This document shows, in pieces, positions 24,968-32,928 of a DNA stretch of 41,160 nt. Where the stretch lies: contig MGTY01000014.1 in assembly GCA_001799695.1 (NCBI GenBank), positions 2,332 through 43,491 of the forward strand, written 5' to 3'. This DNA comes from Elusimicrobia bacterium GWA2_69_24. Its GTDB lineage: Bacteria; Elusimicrobiota; Elusimicrobia; UBA1565. The notes below the pieces were generated by a model, which did no database searches, had not been told where the DNA came from, and saw nothing but the letters and a program-made list of their open reading frames with translations. Every line of letters starts with the position of its first letter. Position 1 is the first letter of the stretch. A program made the position numbers and the translations under genes.

Positions 24968-25267
24968 ATGAAGAAGAAGGCCGCGGGCCGGGAAGCCGAG
25001 ACCTACCGCCATGCCCCCAACGTCGCCTGGCGCCGGGTCGAGGAAGAAGCCGTCCTGCTGAACGTCGACACCAGCGCATACTACTCCCTGGACCCCATCG
25101 CCGCGGACATCTGGGAGCGCCTGGGCAAGGGAGAGACCGTCTCCCGGATCGTCCGCCGCATCGCCCAGGAGTTCGAGACCCCCGAGGACCGCGTCGCCAA
25201 GGACGCCGAGGGATTGATCCAGGACCTGCTCAAGGAAGAACTCCTCACCGCGACGCCGGATGACTGA
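24968..25267 (+). CDS. PqqD-like (RiPP recognition element) protein
   Basis: 99 residues. The domain spans about 13-95 and shows PqqD hallmarks: NVAWRRVEEEAVLLNVDTSAYYSLDPIAADIWERLGKGETVSRIVRRIAQEF, then an Asp-rich C-terminal helix with LIQDLLKEELL. PqqD domains bind leader peptides of ribosomally made peptides for a radical-SAM or other modifying enzyme. None of those genes, and no obvious precursor peptide, is present nearby. The next gene, a ClpP-like protease, begins 31 nt after its stop. It is therefore an orphan PqqD with an unusual neighbour. Confidence 0.85.
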   Translation: MKKKAAGREAETYRHAPNVAWRRVEEEAVLLNVDTSAYYSLDPIAADIWERLGKGETVSRIVRRIAQEFETPEDRVAKDAEGLIQDLLKEELLTATPDD

Positions 25268-25298
25268 GCCTCACAACGCCGTCCCAGGGAGCCTGAAA

Positions 25299-26867
25299 AT
25301 GAGAATCCCCGTGATCGTGGCCTTCGCCGTCCTGCTCGCCGCCCTCGGCACACCGGGCGGGAGTCACGCCGCTGACAAGGCTCCCGAACCGGCCGGCCCC
25401 GCCTCGGCCGCCCCGGCGCCCAAGACGCCCTCCCCGGAGCAGGCCGAGCTGGACAAGCTCTCCACCGAGAACCAGCTCGCCGCGATGAAGCTCCGCAAGA
25501 AGCTGGCCAAGCTGTCGGAGGAGAAGGACGAGCTCCACGCCCAGTACGAACTCATATCCGAGAAGCAGCGCCTGCAGAGCGCCGAGACCGAGCTGAAGCT
25601 CAACGCGCTGGTCCTCGAGAACAAGCTGGCCGGCGAGCGGCACAAGCTGGAGCTCGACGCCCTGTCTACCGAGTTCGACCGGGTCTCGACGGACAACCGC
25701 CTGGCGGGAGAGAAACTCAAGGTCGAGGTCGCCAAATTCGAGACCGAGACGCAGAAGCTGGCGGCGCAGAACCGCCTGAACGATGAGCGCTACAAGAACG
25801 AACTCTCCAGGCTCAACACGGACCTCCTGAAAGCGGTCGCGGAGAACAAGCTTGCCGCGGAGCAGCAGCAGAAGGCCATGCAGGCGCTCAGCCGCCAGGC
25901 GGCGGAGCTCAAGCTGCTCAACGACTTGAGGAACGAGGAGCTCCGCCAACTGCAGATCGAGAGCGAGAAGGAGAAGCGGAACATGGACCTGGAGGTCAAG
26001 CGCATGGAGCTCCAGCAGAAGAAGATGGCCTTCGAGAAGGACCAGCTCGACAACCGCATGGCCCAGATCAAGAGCGACCTGGATCTGCGCGCCCGCAAGG
26101 AAGACTGGAAGAAGGAAGCCAACCAGGACCCGGTGTACCTGGCCCAGCCCTTTTATAAGGAAAAGGGGCGGCTGGTCATCAGCGACCGGCGCATCTCCCT
26201 CAACGGCCCGATCTTCGGCGGGGTCGCGGATTACGTGACGGAACGGATCCACTACTTCAACAACATCTCCAGCACCCAGCCCATCTTCATCGTCATCGAC
26301 AAGTGTCCGGGCGGGTCGGTGATGGAGGGCTACCGCATCATCAAGGCCATGCAGGCCAGCAAGGCCAAGGTCCACGTCGTGGTCAAGTCCTTCGCCGCCA
26401 GCATGGCCGCGGTCATCACCACCATGGCGGACTATTCCTACACCTACCCCAACGCCATCATCCTGCACCACCAGATGTCCACCGTCAACTGGGGCAACAT
26501 GACCCAGCTCAAGGAGCAGCTCGAGCTGGCCCGGGAGTGGGAACGGCGCCTGCACGTCCCGGTCGCCAAGAAGATGGGCGTCTCCATGGACGCGTTCCGC
26601 AAGATGATGTACGAGAAGAACTCGGACGGCGACTGGGAGGAGTTCGGGGACCAGGCCGTCGCCTACAAGTGGGCGGACAGCGTGGTCCACGAGATCGAGG
26701 AGACGGGGTTCGTCAAGAACCCGGACCTCGCGGAAAAGCCCAAGGCCGCCCAGTTCCAGTGGCTGGCCGAGAAGACGGACGAGAAGGGCCAGCGCTACGC
26801 GACCCTGCCGCGGCTCGACCCGTTCGACTTCTATTTCATCTACAACCCGGACCGCTACTACCGCTGA
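25299..26867 (+). CDS. Exported ClpP-like serine protease with 25-residue-repeat coiled coil
   Basis: 522 residues from the ATG at 25299, chosen because AGGGAG precedes it by 7 nt and a signal peptide follows at once (MRIPVIVAFAVLLAAL...SHA); an ATG at 25260 would overlap the PqqD gene. A Pro/Ala linker leads into a coiled coil (about 47-272) containing seven tandem 25-residue units. The C-terminal domain matches ClpP/SDH-type proteases: CPGGSVMEGYRII (oxyanion), KSFAASMAAV (Ser368) and IILHHQMS (His391). A third catalytic residue cannot be assigned. Probably a periplasmic oligomeric protease; substrate unknown. Confidence 0.8.
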   Translation: MRIPVIVAFAVLLAALGTPGGSHAADKAPEPAGPASAAPAPKTPSPEQAELDKLSTENQLAAMKLRKKLAKLSEEKDELHAQYELISEKQRLQSAETELKLNALVLENKLAGERHKLELDALSTEFDRVSTDNRLAGEKLKVEVAKFETETQKLAAQNRLNDERYKNELSRLNTDLLKAVAENKLAAEQQQKAMQALSRQAAELKLLNDLRNEELRQLQIESEKEKRNMDLEVKRMELQQKKMAFEKDQLDNRMAQIKSDLDLRARKEDWKKEANQDPVYLAQPFYKEKGRLVISDRRISLNGPIFGGVADYVTERIHYFNNISSTQPIFIVIDKCPGGSVMEGYRIIKAMQASKAKVHVVVKSFAASMAAVITTMADYSYTYPNAIILHHQMSTVNWGNMTQLKEQLELAREWERRLHVPVAKKMGVSMDAFRKMMYEKNSDGDWEEFGDQAVAYKWADSVVHEIEETGFVKNPDLAEKPKAAQFQWLAEKTDEKGQRYATLPRLDPFDFYFIYNPDRYYR

Positions 26868-26957
26868 GGCGCGGATTGACTGCCCAGGCGGCCGACGCCC
26901 ACGTGCTGCAATATCGGGACAACACCGGGGGGTTCGCGGGTCGGCGGGGAGAGTCTG

Positions 26958-28745
26958 GTGGGATCCAATAGAGCGGCACGGCAAGGGGTGAAGCGCGTCG
27001 AGCCGGTCGTCGCCCCGGGCAAGCAGGGTCTGCCCGACCGACCGGGGGTCGCCGAGGGCCTCCTGCTCCTGGCGGCCGTCGCGTTCTATTGGCAGGCGGC
27101 GGACATCGTCTCGGTGGAGCCGGAGGATTTCTCCCGGATGTTCTCGGGGTCGCAGGGCTCTTGGAGCGCCCTGCTGTCTCCGGACTACTTCCTCGCCTTC
27201 CACAACCAGGTCTATCGTCCCCTGACCTCGGTGTTCCATCGCCTCTGCTGGGCCTCGTTCGGCACCCGGCTGCCGCTCTATCCCTGGGCCAAGATCGCGC
27301 TCCTGTGGGTGGTCGGCGTCTGCGTCTACAAGCTGGCGCGCGGGATATTCGCGCAGCGCCGCTGGGCGGCGGCGGCGGCGCTCCTCTACCTGGCGCACCC
27401 CCTGCACCTGGCCGGCCTCACCCGGCTCTCCTCGGTCGACGACCAGCTCATGACCTTATTCTGCCTGGCGGCGCTGCTGGCGCATCGCCGCCATCGCGAA
27501 CGCGGATGCGGTTTCGCCCTCGGTTGGGAGGCGGCCGCCTACGGCGCCGCCCTGCTCTCTAAGGAAACCGCCCTGGTCTACCCGGCGCTCGCCTTCCTCG
27601 ACGACCTGGCGCGGCCGCGGTCTCCGGGCCCGGCGCGGCGGCTCTTGCGGGACTACGGGATGCTGATCGCGGTGACGGGCGCCTTCCTCGCGCTGCTCGC
27701 GCACGTGAGCGCCGGACAATACGGCGCCCTGCAGTTCTTCCCGGAGAGCCCCTGGTGGCAGCCGCTGCAGCGGCTGGCCAGGTACCTGTCCATACTGGCC
27801 CTCCCTGGGACTTTCGCGCCGCGGCCCGAAGCGGTCTGGGCGGGCTGCGCCTTCCTGGCGGCACTGCTCGCCCAGGTCGTCTGGAGGGTCTCTCCCTGGC
27901 AAGGGCTGCTGTGCGCGGGCTGGCTCATCCTTCCGCTCCTGCCGGTGGTCGATCTGGTCGCCGTTAGTTCCCTGCCGGGCTACCTGGCCTCCCAGACCTG
28001 GCCGGCGCGCTACCTCACTCTGCCCTTGGCCGGAGCCTCCCTCTTGACCATCTCCGCCCTGGCGGCGCTGCCGCCCAAGGGACGGCTGCGGCACGCGGGA
28101 GCCGCCGCCGCGGCGCTCCTCCTGAGCCTCTGCGCGACGATGTCGGTCCGGGGGTTCCGCCACCGGGCCGCAGCCGCGGCCGGCGACCTGCAGCAGGCCT
28201 TCTCGTCCGGCTCGCGCGCGCCGGACCGGCCGGTCCGCAACTCCAGGCTCGAGAGCGCGCTCCTCACCCTCCCCGAGATCCGGCGGCGGCAGCCCGACCT
28301 CTACGCCCGGGCCCGGTCTGCGCTGGGACCGGCGGCGGAACTCTTCGCGGACCGGGTCATCTACAGCCGCACCGAGAGCATCTTCCGGGCTCTCGACGCG
28401 CTCTCCTTCAAGGGCTTAGACAAGTTCGAGCGGGACCTTGCCGCGGCCGGATCGCCGGCGGCCTTCCTGGACCGGCTGGATGGGGCGGCTCGGCGCCGGG
28501 ACGAGGGGATAGCGCTCTTCCAAGCGGGGGACGGCGCGACGGCGCAGGCGCGGCTCCGGGAGGCGCTGGCGTTGGAGCCCGACGATCCCTGGACATTGAT
28601 GAGTCTGGGCGCCGTCCTCTCGAAATCCGGGAGGACGCGGGAAGCCCGCGCCGCCTATGAGCGCGCCTTGGGCCTCAGACTCGAAGACGATTCCCTGCGG
28701 ACTCTGCTGCGCGGCGCCCGGGATTCCCTGCCGCGGCCGGGTTGA
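26958..28745 (+). CDS. Polytopic GT-C-type (TMTC-like) membrane protein with C-terminal TPRs
   Basis: 595 residues with a GTG start. About ten hydrophobic helices run from residue 35 to 400. Features shared with GT-C glycosyltransferases (PMT/TMTC-like) are acidic residues in the first loop (VEPEDFSRMF), LLYLAHPLHLAGLTRLSSVDDQL and LLSKETALVYPALAFLDD. The last part (about 495-590) holds two TPRs (GIALFQAGDGATAQARLREALALEPDD, SLGAVLSKSGRTREARAAYERAL). Likely uses a lipid-linked sugar to glycosylate something outside the cytoplasm; substrate unknown. Downstream of the protease by 90 nt on the same strand. Confidence 0.75.
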   Translation: MGSNRAARQGVKRVEPVVAPGKQGLPDRPGVAEGLLLLAAVAFYWQAADIVSVEPEDFSRMFSGSQGSWSALLSPDYFLAFHNQVYRPLTSVFHRLCWASFGTRLPLYPWAKIALLWVVGVCVYKLARGIFAQRRWAAAAALLYLAHPLHLAGLTRLSSVDDQLMTLFCLAALLAHRRHRERGCGFALGWEAAAYGAALLSKETALVYPALAFLDDLARPRSPGPARRLLRDYGMLIAVTGAFLALLAHVSAGQYGALQFFPESPWWQPLQRLARYLSILALPGTFAPRPEAVWAGCAFLAALLAQVVWRVSPWQGLLCAGWLILPLLPVVDLVAVSSLPGYLASQTWPARYLTLPLAGASLLTISALAALPPKGRLRHAGAAAAALLLSLCATMSVRGFRHRAAAAAGDLQQAFSSGSRAPDRPVRNSRLESALLTLPEIRRRQPDLYARARSALGPAAELFADRVIYSRTESIFRALDALSFKGLDKFERDLAAAGSPAAFLDRLDGAARRRDEGIALFQAGDGATAQARLREALALEPDDPWTLMSLGAVLSKSGRTREARAAYERALGLRLEDDSLRTLLRGARDSLPRPG

Positions 28746-28798
28746 ACTTCCCCCTCTGCCCGCCGCCGCGGAGCGGCTGGCCGAGAAGGGCCGGCGGT

Positions 28799-30034
28799 TC
28801 AGCTTTCCAGGTCGCGGATCTTGAGGTAGAGCGCCACCACCATGAAGGTGATGATGAGGGTGGCGAGGCCCAGCCAGATGCGGCGCCAGCGGAACTCCTG
28901 GACCGCCTTGAGTCCCAGAGCCGCGGCCTTCTGCGCCGCCGCCACGCCGGGATCCGCCTTCCCCTTCACCGCTGCGGTGCTGAAGGTGTGCACCTCGGTC
29001 CGGGCCTGGAAGAAGGCCTGCTTGGCCTCCTGGAGCACGTCCCAGCCCCCGGCCACGTCCATGCCCTTCTCCTCCGCGAGCTTCAGGCCGGCCTCGGCAG
29101 CCTGAAAATCCGACTGCATCCCGTCGAGCATCCCGCGGAGCTCACCGGCGGTCCGGGCACCGGCGTCCTGCGGGCGGTGGCACTTCCGGCAGACCCCCTG
29201 CTCCGGGTCGAACAGCCCCGAGTCCGGATGGGCCACATCGTGATGGTTGTGGCAGGTGGCGCAGGCGTGATAATGCTTCTGCTGCCACTTGGGGGCCATG
29301 GGGCTCTTGGAGAACAGCTCCATGTTGGCGGGGTGGCACTGGCCGCAGGTCAGGCTGATGTCCGCCACGCCCGGCGGGGTCGCCCCGTGGTTGCCGTGGC
29401 AGTCGTTGCAGGCGGGCGCGGCCGTGTCGCCCCGCTCCAGCAGGGCCCGGCCGTGCACGCTCCCCTTGTATTTGGCGTCCTGGTCCGTGGGCAGCCCGTA
29501 GGGCTTCATGCGCTTGGGATCCGAATGGCATTTTCCGCAGGTCGCATGGACGTTCTTCGCGTAGACCGTGGACCTGGGGTCGTTGGGCGGCAGGATGGCG
29601 TGCGCGGTATGGCAGGAGGCGCAGGTGGCGACCTGCTCGTCGCCGGCCTTGAGCCGGGTCCCGTGGCGGCTGGTCCAATATTTCCGCTCCTGGTCCACGG
29701 GCAGGCCGGGGTTGTAGCGCTTCATGGACTCGACCTGCGAGTGGCATTTGCCGCAGAAGGCCGGGATCTCGGAGGGCTTGGGAGCGCCCACGAAGCCGGC
29801 CTCCGGGTCCATGGCCTCGCCCATATCCGCCTGGGCTGGGTTGCCGCCATGGCAGGAATGGCAGCCCAAGCCCTTCTGCAGGTGGATGTCCTGCTGGAAC
29901 GCGCGCACGATGGCCTGCTGTCTGGCGTCCAGCGCGGCGTGGCAGACGACGCACTGGTTCTTGCTTTCGGCCCGGACCGATCCCGGGAGCAGACAGCCCG
30001 CGAGCACGAGCGCCAGAGCGAGAGACCGGTTCAT
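28799..30034 (-). CDS. Membrane-anchored nonaheme cytochrome c
   Basis: 411 residues from the ATG at 30034 (ATGA overlap with cytochrome b); the open frame further upstream is a shadow. A signal peptide (1-22) is followed by nine CxxCH motifs: CVVCH, CHSCH, CGKCH, CASCH, CGKCH, CNDCH, CGQCH, CATCH and CRKCH. A helical region (about 310-380) and one C-terminal transmembrane helix (about 385-405, IWLGLATLIITFMVVALYL) follow. It should sit in the periplasm, anchored beside cytochrome b and Rieske, and take electrons out of the complex. Last gene of the operon. Confidence 0.93.
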   Translation of the reverse strand: MNRSLALALVLAGCLLPGSVRAESKNQCVVCHAALDARQQAIVRAFQQDIHLQKGLGCHSCHGGNPAQADMGEAMDPEAGFVGAPKPSEIPAFCGKCHSQVESMKRYNPGLPVDQERKYWTSRHGTRLKAGDEQVATCASCHTAHAILPPNDPRSTVYAKNVHATCGKCHSDPKRMKPYGLPTDQDAKYKGSVHGRALLERGDTAAPACNDCHGNHGATPPGVADISLTCGQCHPANMELFSKSPMAPKWQQKHYHACATCHNHHDVAHPDSGLFDPEQGVCRKCHRPQDAGARTAGELRGMLDGMQSDFQAAEAGLKLAEEKGMDVAGGWDVLQEAKQAFFQARTEVHTFSTAAVKGKADPGVAAAQKAAALGLKAVQEFRWRRIWLGLATLIITFMVVALYLKIRDLES

Positions 30035-31080
30035 GAAAGGTGCCCCCACAGGGTCAAGGCCGCGGCGGCGGCGAGGCCGCCCGCGCCGAGGATGGTCAGC
30101 AGCCGCTCCCGGCCGCTCTTGGGAAGCCGGGGCTCCCAAAAAGGCAGCAGCAAGGCCAGGGCTCCGACGGCGCTGAACATGCCGATCCCCCATAGCTCGC
30201 CCGGGATGAACAGGATCTTGGCCGGCAGGACCTTGAGGAGCTGATATTGCGAGAGGAAATACCATTCCGGCTTGATGCCGGCCGGAGCCGACTTCAAGGC
30301 GTCCGCCTTGAGGCCCAGTTCCCAGGGGAAGAACACCGCCAGGACGCAGATGACGTTCAGGACGACCAGCCAGAGCGTCAGGTCGCGCAGGACGAAATTC
30401 GGGAAGAAGGGCATGTGCTTCTTCGCGTCCTCGCCATGGGACATGCCCTGGACCTGGACGAACAGGAGATGCAGACCGATCAGGCCGGAGGCCGCGGCCG
30501 GCAGGATGGCGACGTGCAGGCCGAAGAAACGCGAGAGCGTGGCCCCCGTCACCTCTTCGCCGCCCCGCACCAGCTTGAGCAGCCAGCCCCCGACGATGGG
30601 AAGCTGGCCCACGATGTCGGTGCCGACCTTGGTGGCGAAGTAGGCCAGCTCGTTCCAAGGCAGGAGGTACCCGCTGAAGCCGAATGCCATCATGATCCCC
30701 AGCAGGAAGCACCCGCTGACCCAGCTCAGCTCCCGGGGACTGCGGTAGGCGCGCATGAAGTAGATGCTCAACATGTGGACCAGGACGAAGAGGATGAGCA
30801 GGTTGGCCGACCAGCTGTGCACGGAGCGCATGAGCCAGCCGTACTCCACCTGGGAGGTGATGAAGCGCACGCTCTCGTAGGAACTCTCCGCGCCGACGCG
30901 GTAATACATCAGCAGCAGGATGCCGGTCGCGATCTGGACCAGGAACAAGAACAGGCAGACCCCGCCGGTATAGTAGAAGACGGTCCAGCGGTGGACGGGC
31001 ACGGTCTTGTGCCGGGCCCACTCCAGGAAACTGTTAAGCTGGTAGCGCTCGTCGAGCCAGGATCGGAGAAGGTCTATCAT
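30031..31080 (-). CDS. Cytochrome b (Rieske/cyt b complex), full-length
   Basis: 349 residues from the ATG at 31080, in ATGA overlap with the Rieske gene. Haem ligands: His88 and His102 in one helix, His189 and His204 in another; the second pair has 14 residues between, as in b6-type proteins. The Qo-site motif PEWYFL is at 271-276. About seven or eight transmembrane helices cover both the b6 and subunit IV parts in one chain. Oxidises quinol and passes electrons to the Rieske protein encoded upstream. Confidence 0.95.
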   Translation of the reverse strand: MIDLLRSWLDERYQLNSFLEWARHKTVPVHRWTVFYYTGGVCLFLFLVQIATGILLLMYYRVGAESSYESVRFITSQVEYGWLMRSVHSWSANLLILFVLVHMLSIYFMRAYRSPRELSWVSGCFLLGIMMAFGFSGYLLPWNELAYFATKVGTDIVGQLPIVGGWLLKLVRGGEEVTGATLSRFFGLHVAILPAAASGLIGLHLLFVQVQGMSHGEDAKKHMPFFPNFVLRDLTLWLVVLNVICVLAVFFPWELGLKADALKSAPAGIKPEWYFLSQYQLLKVLPAKILFIPGELWGIGMFSAVGALALLLPFWEPRLPKSGRERLLTILGAGGLAAAAALTLWGHLS

Positions 31081-31505
31081 GCCTGGGCGCTCGCGATGAC
31101 CAGGTTGCCGGCCACGACCTGGACCGCGTATTGGGCGAGCGGCTTGGGCGGCGGTCCCGAGATGTTGCGGCCGGAAAGGTCGTACTTGCCGCCGTGGCAG
31201 GCGCACCAGATCATGTCCAGGTCATCGCGGTACTGGACCAGGCAGTCGAGATGGGTGCAGGTCGCGGCGAGGGCATGGAAGTTCCCCTCCTTGGTGCGGA
31301 TCACCAGCACGGGATGCTTGCCGAACTTGAAGATCTTCCCGGCGCCCTTGGGAAACTGCTCCGCGGGCCCCAGGCTGAGCGTCTCGGGCTCGGCTTCGGC
31401 GCTCTCCGGGGGCAGCAGGTAGCGCAGTATCGGGAAGAGGCCCGCGCCCACCCCGCCCGCGGTCCCCAGGCCCAGCAGGAGGTTGATGAAGCTTCGCCGC
31501 TTCAT
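31077..31505 (-). CDS. Rieske [2Fe-2S] protein
   Basis: 142 residues. The N-terminus has two arginines (MKRRSFINLLLGLGTAGG) and a hydrophobic anchor, as in Tat-dependent Rieske proteins. Cluster ligands are CTHLDC (Cys83, His85; Cys88 forms the disulfide) and CACHGGKYD (Cys101, His104; Cys103 the disulfide), followed by GPPPKPL, the usual proline loop. High-potential electron acceptor from quinol in the bc-type module. Overlaps nrfD upstream and cytochrome b downstream by ATGA. Confidence 0.96.
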   Translation of the reverse strand: MKRRSFINLLLGLGTAGGVGAGLFPILRYLLPPESAEAEPETLSLGPAEQFPKGAGKIFKFGKHPVLVIRTKEGNFHALAATCTHLDCLVQYRDDLDMIWCACHGGKYDLSGRNISGPPPKPLAQYAVQVVAGNLVIASAQA

Positions 31506-32716
31506 GAGGTCGCGCTCTCTTTTCCGGCGCGCTCGCCCCAGGGGGGCAGGAGATACAGCAGTCCCGCCAAGACGAAGAGCGGCAGGATGGCCAGGACGAT
31601 CGCGCTCAACAGTCCCTCCCGGCCCGCGAACTCCATCTTATAGGTGGTGAACCCGCGCAGGCTCTTGGAGAAGAACTGCCCGCCCACCACCACGTTCCAG
31701 CGCATGGCGAAGATCCCGACGAGGGAGAGCACCGCCGAGGCGCCGTAGAAGACCTTGCGCACCTTCTCGGGCAGGTCGAAGAGCTGGGCCAGACCCAGGA
31801 GGAACATGGGCGTCAGCGATCCCATGAGGATCTGCACGAAGATCATGCTGAAGTAGAGCTTGCCTTCCACCAGGAGGGCGATGATGTCGAAATGCTCCTC
31901 CGCCTCGTAGGCGGTCTGCAGGGTCTCCAGCATCTCCAGGGAGAACGCCACGATGAGCGCGGTCAGGAAGAACTTGGCGACCGTGTCGATGCAGGGCATG
32001 TCGATGGGCTCGTCGCGCAGCCAGCAGAGGAACATGTAGAACAGCAGGACCCCGGCGATGCCCGAGGCCATGGCCGAGAACAGGAAGATGATCGGCATCA
32101 GCGGCGTCGACCACCAGGGGTTGGCCTTGATCGAGCCGAAGATGAAGCCCACGTAGCCGTGGAGCAGGACGGCGGAGGGCAGGCCGATGACCGTGAGGGC
32201 CCGGCCGATCTTCTCGTCGATCTCCAGGGAGCGCGGCGAGATGTTGTCCACGCCGAAGGTGAGCAGTTTGTAGAAGAGCCTCTTGGGCCAGAAGGTCTCC
32301 GACTTCGACCAGAGGACGATCTCGCGACGATAATCCAGCCAGATCTCCACCAAAAGCACCACCATCAGGTACCAGATGTAGACGAAGCCGAACATGGCCA
32401 TGGCCGAGGAGGTGTTCGGAGTCATGAAGATCTCGAAAGCCCGCTCGGGATGGCCCAGGTGCACCTGCAGAGGCAGGGGCGCGATGAGCAGGAAGGCCAG
32501 CGCCACCAGCAGCGAGAGCCGGTAGGTGGGCTTCACCGACTTCACGTTGAAGACCCGCTCCAGGGAGGCCAGGATGAAGGCCCCGGCCACCAGACCGGTG
32601 ATGTAGGGGTAGAGCACGATGAGGATGCTCCATTGGAGCTCCAGCTCGTTGGGATAGATGAAGCCGGATACCTGGGCCAGCGCCGCGCGCAGGGTCTCGA
32701 GGTAGGAGTCGTTCAT
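31502..32716 (-). CDS. NrfD/PsrC-family integral membrane subunit
   Basis: 404 residues with about ten hydrophobic helices and the N-terminal cytoplasmic or periplasmic lead typical of NrfD-like proteins (PNELELQWSILIVLYPYITGLVAGAFILASLERV). Conserved-looking polar points are PLQVHLGHPERAFEIF and the EMLETLQTAYEAEEHF stretch. NrfD-type subunits exchange electrons between quinone and the Fe-S partner and do not bind cofactors themselves. The partner is the four-cluster Fe-S protein encoded upstream. Its start overlaps the stop of a repeat-derived ORF, and its stop overlaps the Rieske start. Confidence 0.92.
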   Translation of the reverse strand: MNDSYLETLRAALAQVSGFIYPNELELQWSILIVLYPYITGLVAGAFILASLERVFNVKSVKPTYRLSLLVALAFLLIAPLPLQVHLGHPERAFEIFMTPNTSSAMAMFGFVYIWYLMVVLLVEIWLDYRREIVLWSKSETFWPKRLFYKLLTFGVDNISPRSLEIDEKIGRALTVIGLPSAVLLHGYVGFIFGSIKANPWWSTPLMPIIFLFSAMASGIAGVLLFYMFLCWLRDEPIDMPCIDTVAKFFLTALIVAFSLEMLETLQTAYEAEEHFDIIALLVEGKLYFSMIFVQILMGSLTPMFLLGLAQLFDLPEKVRKVFYGASAVLSLVGIFAMRWNVVVGGQFFSKSLRGFTTYKMEFAGREGLLSAIVLAILPLFVLAGLLYLLPPWGERAGKESATS

Positions 32717-32928
32717 GGTTTCATCCCAACGACCCTGAAATCGACCATTCCCTCGCTAGTGTAGTGCGTCCAACCCTTCTTTATATTTGAAAAGCCGTCA
32801 TACCGGCGCAAGCCGGTATCCAGCGTGTGGAACGGATTCAAAAATTCTGTTCTGGTGCCTGGACCCCGGCTTTCGCCGGGGTGACGAATGTAATCGGACT
32901 TATGACTCACTACACCAGGCTCGGTCAT
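32713..32928 (-). CDS. 71-codon ORF generated by an inserted REP-like repeat
   Basis: Its ATG shares a base with the Fe-S gene stop (TGATG), and its TGA overlaps the nrfD ATG (ATGA). The product contains RHPGESRGP and LDTGLRRYDG, a phrase typical of translated dispersed palindromic repeats, so it is unlikely to be a functional protein. It may still be translated and carry ribosomes from the Fe-S gene to nrfD. Confidence 0.3.
   Translation of the reverse strand: MTEPGVVSHKSDYIRHPGESRGPGTRTEFLNPFHTLDTGLRRYDGFSNIKKGWTHYTSEGMVDFRVVGMKP
32796..32887. repeat. REP/BIME-like palindromic element inside the respiratory operon
   Basis: Two hairpins, TACCGGC-GCAA-GCCGGTA (32801-32818) and ACCCCGGC-TTTC-GCCGGGGT (32863-32882), lie in an element bounded by CGTCA and TGACG inverted ends. 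It is AT-richer between the hairpins. The arrangement matches a dispersed repeat family common in Gram-negative genomes. It separates the Fe-S gene from nrfD. Confidence 0.75.

Noticed and set aside
25260-25298. Start of the ClpP-like protease at the ATG at 25260, overlapping the PqqD stop
   Set aside because: The 13 extra residues would precede a normal signal peptide, and the ATG at 25299 has a well-spaced Shine-Dalgarno.
30035-31021. N-terminal extension of the nonaheme cytochrome frame
   Set aside because: It is a shadow of cytochrome b; the signal peptide and ATGA overlap place the start at 30034.
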